A program made the translations under genes and the position numbers. Under the pieces are notes generated by a model. It had not been told where the DNA came from. It was given only the letters and a program-made list of their open reading frames with translations, and made no database searches. Positions 46,501 through 56,534 of a stretch of 64,000 nt of DNA are shown piece after piece (position 1 is the stretch's first letter; every line of letters starts with the position of its first letter). The DNA comes from Botryotinia globosa (lineage: Eukaryota; Ascomycota; Leotiomycetes; Helotiales; Sclerotiniaceae), in assembly GCA_014898425.1 (NCBI GenBank), contig RCSZ01000007.1:124001-188000 (forward strand), given 5' to 3'.

Positions 46501-47870
46501 ACATCCTCACAACCATACAAAATTTGACCATCTGCATTTTTAGCAGCAAATTCGGGAATAGAAGGTGGAGTAATAGCGAATGCGGGATCAATTCCTCCAG
46601 CGCGGAACGTTCTAGGATTTGCACTAGCCTCAAGAGCTTTATTTTTAGCAAGTTCAAAAGCCTCAAGCCATTCCATAAGGATAGCTTGGGTCTCTGCTTG
46701 AACGAGAATTGTTTGATTTTTAGTTTTGACCTCGAAACAGAATCTTCGATCTTCCTGAACGGCCGGTTTCACATTACAGAGAAGGACGCCAATCTTCTCA
46801 CTCTCCTCTACTCCCCCAGATTGTATTCCTTGAACTAGCCAACCAAAGATCCCGTTTTTGACATAAAACCATCGACGGACCCACAAAGTTCTTGCGGGCT
46901 TACCAGACATTGTTCGTAAGAACAGCCAATCTTGTTTTTCCGATCGTTCGGTATGTTTGCTTTGAGGTTGGATAAGTCCAGTCGAAGGACCTCTTGAGCC
47001 AAGGTATGCAACCGTTGAAAGATTGTAGTCTTCCAACTCTCTGGATGGTTTTGATGCCTGGGATGCAGTTTCCGCAATATCTCGCCTGGCAAGCTGCAAT
47101 TCACGACGGAATGTTGCCTCACCAGCTTCCATTTCTTTGCTCCATCCTCGCACACGATCCATCTCATGACCCCATTTAGTAAGAGTTAACGAAGAGACCT
47201 CTCTTGTTCTCTTCATCTCCTTCCATTGATCAGTTGATATTCTCACAAGTAATTTGTCGATCGTATATCGTAGTTGGGGCGCAAGTAAACAAAAGTCCAG
47301 AGATGCTTTCAAATATGCTTTTCTGGTTTCGTGTACTTGGAAGGCATCTTCTCGCAGCGCCGAAGGCTCTTTAGTTTTCGATTGAGCCACATATCTTGCC
47401 AGTGTAGAGTCAAATGTCTTCTGCGATTGCTCTAAATATCTTCGAGCATCTTTAAAATTCCGTAGTTCTGAAGCCATGAATGCTTTGATGGGCTCGCATA
47501 TATTTGTATCAATCTTCCTAGTGCCGGCCATAATCTGCGACCACCATTCCTTCGACCCTTCTCCAAATCTTTGCATTGCCAATAAAGTGTAGTCATGATC
47601 GAGGACAGCCTCGGAAACGTTCGCAGGAGGGATCGATCGAAATAGAAAGTTATTGAATGCATCTTCTAATGACGAAGCGTCGTGAACAAGTTTGGTTATG
47701 GATTTGACGTAGGCATCGAGCCATTTCTCAAGTATCTCCACTTGATCAGAGAAATGTACCGCTGTCGCGCGAAAGGTGGGTGAATCGAGGGCTGCTTCTT
47801 TTAAGCCTACTGGTATTAAGCTCAATGGCCTATTGAGCTGTGGTATAACGGGCGGCGCAACGTCCGACAT
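43570..47870 (-). CDS. SIP3: Sip3/Lam-type protein (BAR-PH-GRAM-VASt), ER contact-site sterol transporter family
   Basis: Two exons, 47870-44065 and 44011-43570, about 1415 aa. Domain order matches the yeast Lam1/Lam3 (Ysp1/Sip3) subgroup. A helical BAR-like region lies at about 10-280. A PH domain lies at about 310-412, with WLFLRTMSGKPARTLWVRRWFYVKNG. A Ser/Pro-rich linker is followed by a GRAM domain at about 727-815. The VASt (StARkin) domain is at about 940-1118, starting YEPPDMQRKTVEREFGISPKALFHLMFGD. A transmembrane helix lies near 1195-1215 (IILTALILSMLINAFL), and a conserved helical tail contains RLRRTRQHLGSYRYDLM. VASt proteins move sterols between ER and other membranes. The intron at 44012-44064 would be GC-AG (ATG|GCAGGC); an alternative GC-AG choice, 44002-44060, gives KWQFMEIANV. 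No GT donor was found that keeps the C-terminal block. Confidence 0.88.
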
Positions 47871-48597
47871 GTTGATTATACTCTACGCAGAGTAAAAGAT
47901 AGAATAAATCCCAACCTCATTATGTTAAAAAAACTGTAAAGGGTTGTATCATATATGGAAATCTAGAAGTCGTCCTGAGAGGTGGCACAGAAAGTTGGGG
48001 TTAGCGGCTGGATTATTTGAGGGGGAAAGTATAAGGGGCTTTTTAAACTGTAAGTTTATTGTCAACCAATAAACTCATAATGTGATGGTAAATAACATTA
48101 AAAGTTTTGATAAAACAACTGAGGGTTGGATGTTTAAATTACTCAAATACTATATATAAAATCAAAGCTTCTCATATAGCAAAAGGCACCATGAATACAT
48201 TCAATTGTTACCCCAATCCTCAATTCCAAAAGTTCCAGAAAGAAATTATTTTAATATTGATCAATGTTCTTTTTCCGGCTCTTCATGTCTCTCATCGGAC
48301 GCATGCATTAGTGTGGGGAGGTGGTTTCGTTCCCTGATGAGCCCAATATTTAGCCCAGGATTACGCCAGGATTAATGATTTACAAGAGACCAGTAGGGAG
48401 ATGGTAGGATAATCATTGTTCAATATATACACAGATTAACTTCATTTTTGGATTTGATATGGATTTCTACTTTAAATAGATTAAAAGCCAGAAACATTGC
48501 GAAAATCATTGAATTGAATGCTCCACCTCGGTGGAATCTATTAATACACTCGAATACACCACAACTCCTACATTGGCTATGAATATAGAGACAACAA
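47871..48597. other. Intergenic spacer between two minus-strand genes
   Basis: AT-rich promoter region of the Sip3-like gene and 3' flank of KRI1. No gene is supported. Confidence 0.5.
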
Positions 48598-50620
48598 TTA
48601 TTCCTCAGTTGTAGCTTTTTCAACGGCTCCCTTATTCTTTCTAGACCTCTTCTTCTTCTTCTTTTCTGGAATTTCTACACCTTCCATAGCATCTGCTCCT
48701 TCCCCGGCATCAGGGCCAATAATAATTTCCGGTCCATCCTCGTTACCGAATGTCTCCTTTCTCCACTGCCTTAACCTAGCTTTCTTACCGAGATGCTTCT
48801 TGTCTTTGCGTTTCTTCTCTGCATCTCTGAAAGTAGCCATCTTTTTCAAGCCGGCGAATTCATTGAGGGATGAATCAGGTGCCATTAGAATATCTCTAGC
48901 CGTTAAACCGAACGAGGTAGGTGAAGTTTCGCGATATCTGAATACTGATGCCTTTTTGGAAGCCAAAGAAAGATCAACATCAAGCTTACTTTCCACAAGA
49001 TCCTCAATCTTTCTTCTTTCCAAGCGCGCGGCTTTCTTTTTGTTTTGCTTCTCCAATTGTCGTTCTTTATTGCTTTTCGACTTCTTAGACAAACCCTCTT
49101 CGTCGCCCGATTCCTCCTCTGCATCATCTTGAAGATCCGATAGAGAGTAAACAGGTTTTGAGGATTTTTCGTCATCATCAAAATCGGAGACAATATCTCC
49201 AATGTCGATATCGTCGTCCCACTTTGGCTTCTTGACCTTCTTCTTCTTCCCCCCCCCTGTTTCGCCGTCACTCTCGGATCCACCTTCTTGCTCAGCATAA
49301 TAGCTCTCTCCAAAGCGTTTGTTCATCTCAGCCTCCCAATTTTCATCATCCCAGGCCGCATCTAAGAACTGTGCCCATTCTTCATCCTTCAATGTTTTAC
49401 CACTTATACCTGCAGCTTTCTTGATCTTTTGGAGCCTCTCCTCCATCTCATCAATCTTTAACCTCTTCAATCGTGCTCTCTCTTCTTCCCTCTCCTTCTT
49501 CTCGGCCTCCTTCTTCTCTCTTGCAGCATCTCTTTGCTTCTTCCTGCCACTGACCTCATCACGACGAACGGATTTTGCAGCGACAACATCTCTGGCATAT
49601 GATTTCAAATTCTCATTGCTTCCTTCAGCATTTTCAAAACGCAAGTTGTAAGCTGCCTCGAATTGCTCGGCTCGGTTGTCATCGTCTTCGTCGTCCGACT
49701 CCATGGGTTGGAAGCGTGCACCATCACTAGGAACCCATGCGCGGGCTGCCATGAAATTCGATAGAAATGTCTCCGGATCCTTGTCGGCAATGGCGATATC
49801 GACTTCAACCTTTGAAGCTCTAGATGGATGGATACCTGAGCTTGAAAGATCTTGATTCTTATCCTTTCTAACAAGGAATCCTTCATCTTCGTCCGAAGCC
49901 GATCCGTCGGCAGCTGCATGCATTTCACTAACAATTTTCTTTTTCAAAGCTTCTTGTTCTTGGGCGAATGTTTGTGGGACGTTTTCATCCTCGTCCTCCC
50001 CGCCTGCATGACCAGCCAACAAATTCTCTCGGTGGTAATCTTTCAAGTACATAGGCTTCTCCTTCTTTTCTGTCGTGGTTCCTTCATCTGCATCTTCCTC
50101 AATTGGGGTATAAAATGTAACCTTTTCATCGTACACTCGAGGGTCCTTTGAACGTAGAGCTTGTAATGTAGCCGAAATCTCCTTGTCCAAATCTTCGGTT
50201 GCTAAAAATCCTTCATCATCTTCATCTTCATCATCGGATGACGAAGAATCCTCATCGTATTTATCGCCGTATTTCTTCTCTCCATTTCTTCCAACTGTTG
50301 GTCCAGGTTTCTTCGTGTACTTTTCCTCCACTAAGAAAATGATAAGTCAATATGATTGACAGCCTTGGGAAGCGTCTTTACTCACGTCTCTGAAGCTCTT
50401 CGCGTTTCTTATTATGCTCGAATCTCTTTGCATATTCTTGATTGACTTTAAATCCAGATTCAAGCGGGGCACCTCCAACAGAATCGTCTTCACTGCTAGA
50501 ATCGCTGTTATCTAGCATCATCTTAGACTTTTCGACCTTTGCGATAGGTTCTTGCTTGGCCTTTTTTGTACCATTCTTAGTCACAAATTGATCTTGCGAT
50601 TCAGCCTTTCTTTTCCCCAT
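48598..50620 (-). CDS. KRI1: KRI1 ribosome biogenesis factor
   Basis: Nucleolar protein needed for 40S subunit assembly. Two exons, 50620-50386 and 50330-48598, joined by a 55-nt GT-AG intron with phase 1; about 655 aa. The junction reads EELQRLEEKYTKK. Features of the family: an N-terminal SGFKVNQEYAKRFEHNKKREELQR segment, acidic stretches such as DEDSSSSDDEDEDDEGFLAT, and the conserved YDEKVTFYTPIE and PMYLKDYHRENLL blocks. A Lys/Glu-rich helical middle follows, then FGESYYAEQEG and DIGDIVSDFDDDE. The Kri1 C-terminal domain ends in SVFRYRETSPTSFGLTARDIL, LNEFAGLKKMATFRDAEKK and KKARLRQWRKETFG. The basic KKKKKRSRKNK tail fits nucleolar targeting. It shares a divergent promoter with the Rab5-type gene. 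Confidence 0.94.
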
Positions 50621-51016
50621 TTTGTAGGACTCAATTGTAGTTGTGAAAATGTTCTCACCAAATTTATCGAATCAAATTCTTTAAGCTTGAAAATCAAAAT
50701 CAAAAAATAAAATCTCGGTCGGTGAACGTGAGCCAGAAGTTCCGCCGCTAATCGGCTGCAGCCCAGGATCGTGATTCGCTCCATTCACAACCCGCCATTC
50801 CTCCATTCATATCCATCTTCCTCTAAAAGCAGAGCTACCCACCGAGCCTATTTATTGACATCTACTAAGTTATCAATAGTCAAAGGGAATCGAGATAATT
50901 TTCAAATCTCTTTCAATTATCGTCGCTCCCAACAAAAAAATCCGAAAACAGTCGGCGATTTTTGGAGGTCCATCTTACATTCGAGAAACACGATCCACAA
51001 ACCGGTTTTGTAACAT
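50621..51016. promoter_or_regulatory. Divergent promoter region between KRI1 and the Rab5-type gene
   Basis: The two start codons face away from each other across only 396 bp, so the 5' UTRs and core promoters of both housekeeping genes must fit here. No TATA box stands out. The stretch is CT-rich on the Rab5 side (CCATTCCTCCATTCATATCC). Confidence 0.6.
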
Positions 51017-51860
51017 ATGGCGGACTCAACTACATCGGCTCCAAAGCCAAGTTCCAGCGTCAAGTTGGTTCTTCTTGGAGAGGCAGCTGTAGGAAAGGCA
51101 TGTATAGATTTGGAATGGATTATAGCACATCATGTTGACTCTCGTCTAGTCTTCCCTTGTATTGCGGTTTGTGAACAATGACTTTCAAGAAAACAAGGAA
51201 CCTACTATTGGAGGTACATATATTTTCATTTATATTACTCTGACATTTATATGACCTTTACTAACAGTTATCATTGCAGCTGCATTCTTAACGCAAAAAT
51301 GTAATTTACCAACCAGAACGATCAAATTCGAGATATGGGATACCGCTGGACAGGAACGTTTCGCCTCTCTTGCTCCCATGTACTATCGAAATGCTCAATC
51401 AGCTCTCGTCGTTTATGACCTCACAAAACCTACATCACTGGCTAAAGCAAAGCACTGGGTAGCAGAGCTTCAAAGACAGGCGTCACCGGGCATCGTCATC
51501 GCACTTGTAGGCAACAAACTTGATTTGACAAATGAATCCGATGATTCCAGTAATAACTTGGGAGACGAAGAATTAGCCGAAGGGGAGGATTCAGGCGGAG
51601 ATGCGCGAAAGGTATCAACTGCTGAGGCTAAATCATATGCCGAGGAAGAGGGATTATTGTTCTTCGAGACTTCTGCCAAGCTTGGCACAAATGTAACAGA
51701 GGTATTCACGGCAATCGCAAATGCCATCCCAGAGACATCATTGAAGGGAGCTCGAGGACCTGGAGGTACACAAGCAGCTTCAGCAAGAGGAGAAGAACAG
51801 TCTAGGGTCAATTTGACAGGGCCAAGGGACAATGCTTCGAAGGAAGGTTGTGCTTGTTAA
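51017..51860 (+). CDS. rab5: Rab5-type small GTPase
   Basis: Early-endosome Rab. Three exons: 51017-51097, 51150-51213 and 51280-51860, about 241 aa. All G-box motifs are present: the P-loop GEAAVGKSS (residues 21-29), [12 protein letters not shown] with the effector Thr, [13 protein letters not shown] and ETSAKLG. The [19 protein letters not shown] and [19 protein letters not shown] blocks mark the Rab5/Vps21 subfamily. There is an acidic insertion after NKLDLTNE (about 25 residues), longer than in most Rab5 proteins. The C-terminus ends CAC, a CxC prenylation signal. The first intron begins GCATGT and separates the Lys from the Ser codon of the P-loop; no GT donor gives an intact GKS. Subfamily paralogue (Rab5A- or Rab5B-like) cannot be fixed by eye. 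Confidence 0.93.
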
Positions 51861-52735
51861 TACATCAGTATCATTTTTGGCGGGAATCTTTCCAATGTTT
51901 CCTTTATTCGCAATCGTTTGGGTTCCTGGGGGTTTTGGTGGTTATTTTGATTTTATTAGCTGTTTGATATGAATGCGAAGTGAATAGCAGGTAGTGAGTA
52001 GGCAAATCGGGACTAAGATGGTTCGAGAATAGCATTTCAATTTCTGGAAGTCCTTTATGTTAGCAGCGTATTGCTCACTTTGTAACAGAAATTTGTCACC
52101 GATAATCAATAATGACGATCCGGCGTTTTTTTTTAGAATTCTGTTGTCATAATATGACTTTTGTTATGAGTGAAGGTAAAACGAATGAGTCGGCCTCGAG
52201 TCGGCCTATCCCTATCCCGCCATGGCTTTACGCACAGCTGTTTCGAGCCTTTCCACAAAAGCACAGATGTTGCGAGGCAGTCCATTGGATTCTGAGGGAC
52301 TGAAATGCTTGGTGCACATTCCCAAGTCTGGATTGCTTCTATTTAAGTCTACGGAAACTAGTAATGATAAGCTTTTTCATGTGGAGTTTTCGCAAAGAGT
52401 ATAGAGTCTGACAAATGTTGTTTCCAATGAGGCTGCGTATGAGCGGCTGTTTACACATTTGTTTCGCCTGATGGTGAAATTCTAGGCTGTCTGATATTTC
52501 TTTGACTTTGCCTGACTTGCGGGTGTTTGAGACGATATGGAGGATGGGGAATTGATCGTTGGGTATTTGTACATATATATATATATACAGCTTTTTCCCC
52601 CATCACCTTGTTCTTTTAAACCATTCCAATCTACTTTTTTCATCTTTAACTGTTCTACAGCTGGCCTGATTTATATTCAACTATACATTGATTCATTTAT
52701 TCAATTACTTTGACAGTACTATTCATATATTCAAG
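51861..52735. other. Intergenic region upstream of the repeat-peptide gene
   Basis: Contains the 3' flank of the Rab5-type gene and the promoter of the secreted repeat protein. No other gene is supported. An AT alternation near 52571-52588 is the best TATA candidate. Confidence 0.5.
52571..52588 (+). promoter_or_regulatory. TATA-type AT tract upstream of the repeat-peptide gene
   Basis: A run of alternating AT (ACATATATATATATATAC) lies about 150-165 bp before the start codon at 52736 and is followed by a CT-rich stretch (CTTTTTCCCCCATCACC). This arrangement is common ahead of strongly expressed fungal genes. The assignment is inference. Confidence 0.4.
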
Positions 52736-54875
52736 ATGCGTTCCTCAACAGCAAGTTTGATTTTGGCCTTCTGCGCCATGTTGGCAGTTCAGGCAGCTCC
52801 AGTGGATACAACTACCAATGTCTCTCGTTCAGTTTCTGGTATTGAGGCAAGAGCAGAGTTTGGAAATGTTGCTCGCGACAACGATTACGATGCGGAGGGT
52901 AATGAGATCGATGCAAATGGGAAATTGATCGAACGTGGTGAGTAGTTTTTCTTATAATTTATACCAGTGTGATTACTAACAGACTCGTAGATACTGGTTA
53001 TAACGCAGCCGGTGATGAAATCGATGAGAACGGAAATGTCATCGAGAAGAGGGCCAAGAAGAACAAGGCTGGTATGTCAATATATTTGGATTAGACTAGA
53101 TTTACGATATTGATATCATTATTTTAGCCAAGAAAGCCATTGCACGCGCTGAGACTGGATACGATGCAGAAGGCAACGAGATTGATGCAAATGGCAACTT
53201 GATCGAGCGTGGTTAGTACCATTCATATATTTGCGTGGGAGAAAAGCTCGCTAATGGTTCCAAAGATTCAGAGTACAACGCTGCAGGCGAAGAGATTGAT
53301 GAGAATGGGAATGTCATCGAGAAGAGAACCAAGACAAGCGCACGTGCTGAGACTGGCTACGATGCGGAAGGCAACGAGATTGATGCAAATGGCAACTTGA
53401 TCGAGCGTGGTAAGTTGCAGCTTTCCTCATCTTCTCCTATATATGTTCTAACAGTTCTAGGTGCCGATGGGTATGATGCCAACGGCAACGAAATCGATGC
53501 CAACGGAAACCTCATCGAACGTCAAACCAACACCAAGAAAAACAAGAAGGGCATGTTGTCTTATTCACTATGAGTTAGTTCAAAATACTAATTGTTGTCT
53601 AGCAAAGAAAGATACCGAGTACGACGCTGAGTAAGTAAACGCCTAATTTCAAAATATCCTTTCAGCATTAGCACTTCGATCTCCACGGGTGCGACCGGTC
53701 TTGTATATCCATCAGCATGCATCGATAATCCTGCCGATTGATTAGATGGAACTTTCATCTTTCGTCTGATTTGGCATTGCTAGTTCAAAGAGATATTTGA
53801 TCCTGCATCCGGCATTCTATACCGCTTGGCTTCCTTCAGTTCCTCTTCTATTCACTGACTTTTGATCTTATAGGGGAAACGAATTGGACTCCAATGGAAA
53901 AGTTGTTGATAAACGTGGTAAGTCAAATTCTTTCTCACCAACCAGCGTCATGAAAATACTAATTATAATTCAATAGACACCAGCTATGATGCCGAAGGCA
54001 ATGAGATTGATGAGAACGGAAAACTTATCGAGAAACGTGGTAAGTCGACCTGTCTCTCACCAACCAGCGCCCTAAAAATATATACTTACAATTCAATAGA
54101 AACCGGTTATGATGCCGAGGGCAATGAGATCGACGAGAAAGGAAACCCTATCGAGAAACGTGGTAAGTCGACCTGTCTCTCACCAACCAGCGCCCTAAAA
54201 ATATATACTTACAATTCAATAGAAACCGGTTATGATGCCGAGGGCAATGAGATCGACGAGAAAGGAAACCCTATCGAGAAACGTGGTAAGTCGACCTGTC
54301 TCTCACCAACCAGCGCTCTAAAAATATATACTTACAATTCAATAGAAACCGGTTATGATGCCGAGGGCAATGAGATCGACGAGAAAGGAAACCCTATCGA
54401 GAAACGTGGTAAGTCGACCTGTCTCTGACCAACCAGCCCCTTAACAACATCTGCTTACAATCCAATAGAAACCGGTTATGATGCCCAGGGCAATGAGATC
54501 GACGAGAACGGACAATTAATCGACCGTTCCACCGATGGTTATGATGCAGAGTATGTAGAACCAGCTATTCTCACACACCTACTCCTTTCAAATTGGGCAA
54601 TTACTAACTTTCTACTCAGAGGCAATGAAATCGATTCCAACGGACAAATTATTGAGCGTCAAACCAACAACAAGAAAAACAAGAGAGCCAAGACCGCACG
54701 CAGAGGTGAGATATTACTTCTCCTACCCCTTCTTTCCTATTTTCCTAAATCCAAACATCATTTCATACACCATACATCAAACATCAACTAACAACATACA
54801 GATTTCAACTACGAATCCCAATACGACGAGGCCGGCAACGAGATCGACGAGAAAGGAAACCTAGTCAACGTCTAA
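52736..54875 (+). CDS. Secreted Kex2-processed repeat protein (KEP-like), 14 exons
   Basis: Predicted 388-aa secreted precursor. Exons: 52736-52937, 52991-53071, 53128-53211, 53266-53409, 53461-53550, 53603-53630, 53874-53917, 53977-54039, 54100-54162, 54223-54285, 54346-54408, 54469-54550, 54620-54705, 54802-54875. Phases agree throughout. A signal peptide (MRSSTASLILAFCAMLAVQA) is followed by 14 repeats close to YDAEGNEID-x-x-G-x-x-IE. Seven repeats end in KR, the Kex2 site; others end in ER or DR, or continue into Lys-rich linkers such as TNTKKNKKAKKD. Eleven of the 13 introns are phase 1; most sit just after a repeat's terminal Arg, and two lie in Lys-rich linkers. The two phase-2 introns (6 and 12) split DAE|GNE at matching places in repeats 7 and 13. 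Release of many near-identical short peptides is inferred; peptide fate and function are unknown. No tailoring-enzyme genes lie nearby. Confidence 0.85.
54037..54471. repeat. 123-bp tandem repeats each comprising one exon plus one intron
   Basis: Three consecutive units have a period of exactly 123 bp (exons starting 54100, 54223 and 54346; introns of 60 nt). Introns 8, 9 and 10 differ by one base in the visible comparison (GCGCCC versus GCGCTC). The 63-nt exons 9, 10 and 11 look identical. Exons 8 and 12 and introns 7 and 11 are related but more diverged. Confidence 0.92.
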
Positions 54876-55541
54876 GCATCTAATCCTGCTTCATCTCTCA
54901 ATCTTCTTACAAGTATACTTGCGCGCTGTGTCCCCGATCGCGCACTAGTTCGGTCTCATGTCATCATTCAGTTTCATCAATGAGTTCCCGGATGTTTAAT
55001 CAATCCTTGATTATTTCGCATCGTGTCTGGCCATGGATTACATACATTCATTTGGTACCAGTGGATTGGAAATACTATCATTTATGTATTTTATACTTCT
55101 CAATCGTTGAATATCTTTACACGTGATGTGATGTTGTGAAATGCAAACCTTGAAAGTCTAAAGTGAGCAAGAGGATGGGGAAACCTCATGTCGGATTGGG
55201 CTCGCGAACCGAGCATCCCCTGAAACATCATATGATACTACACTCCATACTTTCGGTAATAAAATATAAAACTTAATCTCTGCCTAGTGTAACAAGGTAT
55301 GCATTGCTCCCGGATGTGTGTTTTTATAATTATCTGTGTCCAGCTTCTGCCATGCCAATCTTGCATGACCTACGCAAATCAAGTCGAGATGTCACCGCTT
55401 TTTTGTTCTCCCAATAGCAGAAAGTCTCGACGAAACAAAATGGTATCATTTAACATCATCTAGATTATGGACTAGATACAAAGCCTCTAATACTCTATCA
55501 AGACTTTTTTCCCTTTCATTCATAATCATCATTGCCAACTG
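54876..55541. other. Convergent intergenic spacer
   Basis: Between the 3' ends of the repeat-peptide gene and the Scs3/FIT gene. No coding sequence seen. Confidence 0.5.
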
Positions 55542-56534
55542 TTAAATTCCCGGCATCCCTAATACTGATCTCACAGTAGGGTTCAGTCTAGGAAGCCAAA
55601 ACACAACAAACACCCCTCCGAACGCGACAAGCAATCCAGTTAGCTTCTCAAACCAGGTATGAAAATAAATGGCCGTCATAGCCAACATAAATAAACTCAA
55701 CCCCGCCACTCCGAGTATAATCTTCACGCTAAATCCCAACCACCCATCTTGATTCAAACCCTCTGCTTCATTCTGCAAGGGAGCCTCAATCTCTGCCGAT
55801 TTGATCGCTCCATCTGCCATAACAATCGTCCGTTCCTCTTTTATTCCAGAACTTCGCAGAACCACATGAAGTACCTCTTGGAAAAGAAACATACTACCCA
55901 AAACAAGTAGGAAAACATGTCCACTAATATCATGACCGCCCTTCCATTTTCCACCCACAGCTTTACAAGCTACCCCCGTAACAAACTGACGCGTATTATC
56001 CATATCAATCTTTCCCTTCTCCGCCGCATCAACCAGCTCGCATTGTCCACCCGTTATAACAAATCCGCGATCGATTAATGGCGGACCAAAAAACCATTGC
56101 GTGACGAATATCCACCAGATTGTAACAACCAAATAGCGTAAAGTCCCGCGTGCTCGTCGAGCTGTGAGGATAAAGAGACCTGGAGGACCGGTTGAGGGAT
56201 GTGTGAGGAGGAAGAAAAAATAACTGGCGGATATCCACGCCCAGCCTTGCTTCACAAAGTATTGGTTGAATATATTGCTTTTCTTTGCGAAATATGATGG
56301 TGCAGTGCTTGGGGGATGAGATTGGAGAACGGGGTTGTACACTGATGCTCGTACGTCAGGACTTAGGACTGAGAATATTGAACCTAGTAGTAAGGTTGCA
56401 GGATATATTGATAGGAGTATTGCTTCGAACGTAGTCGGCAGGAAAGGCGATCTCCTCGGTGCCATTTTAAGGGTTGTTGATGAAGCTTCAACTATTCTAG
56501 GAGATCGTCTTTTGGCTTTGGAAGGTGACTCCAT
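55542..56534 (-). CDS. SCS3: FIT/Scs3 family ER lipid-droplet protein (acyl-CoA diphosphatase family)
   Basis: Single-exon 330-aa multi-pass membrane protein. It has about six hydrophobic segments, beginning with FEAILLSIYPATLLLGSIFSVL. FIT proteins sit in the ER, cleave acyl-CoA to acyl 4'-phosphopantetheine and are needed for normal ER structure and lipid droplet budding. The two histidine landmarks are visible: GGHDISGHVFLLVLGSMFLFQE, following CKAVGGKWKGG, and AIYFHTWFEKLTGLL. The RRARGTLRYLVVTIWWIFVTQWFFGPPLIDR block is also typical of fungal Scs3. The first 25 residues are basic (SPSKAKRRSPR) and probably cytosolic. The gene is transcribed divergently from an EXPERA-family gene 479 bp away. 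Confidence 0.9.
   Translation of the reverse strand: MESPSKAKRRSPRIVEASSTTLKMAPRRSPFLPTTFEAILLSIYPATLLLGSIFSVLSPDVRASVYNPVLQSHPPSTAPSYFAKKSNIFNQYFVKQGWAWISASYFFFLLTHPSTGPPGLFILTARRARGTLRYLVVTIWWIFVTQWFFGPPLIDRGFVITGGQCELVDAAEKGKIDMDNTRQFVTGVACKAVGGKWKGGHDISGHVFLLVLGSMFLFQEVLHVVLRSSGIKEERTIVMADGAIKSAEIEAPLQNEAEGLNQDGWLGFSVKIILGVAGLSLFMLAMTAIYFHTWFEKLTGLLVAFGGVFVVFWLPRLNPTVRSVLGMPGI

Noticed and set aside
51098..51149. GT-AG reading of the first Rab5 intron using GTATAG at 51102
   Set aside because: It would replace the GKSS P-loop with GKA and shift the frame; the GC donor keeps the invariant motif.
54037..54471. CRISPR-like array
   Set aside because: The period of 123 bp and the coding and splice structure show this is a tandem exon-intron duplication in a eukaryotic gene.
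52736..54875. Resemblance of YDANGNLI-type repeats to bacterial RHS/YD repeats or to EF-hand calcium loops
   Set aside because: The unit is about 21 residues with dibasic ends and the Asp spacing does not fit a 12-residue EF loop. RHS repeats lack the Kex2 sites and the exon-per-repeat pattern. The similarity looks superficial.
52736..54875. A dikaritin/ustiloxin-type RiPP cluster around the repeat precursor
   Set aside because: No DUF3328 (UstY-type) oxidase, tyrosinase or transporter gene is seen in the flanking genes, which are Rab5, KRI1, FIT and EXPERA. The repeat also lacks a recognisable RiPP core, so a cyclised product is not supported.
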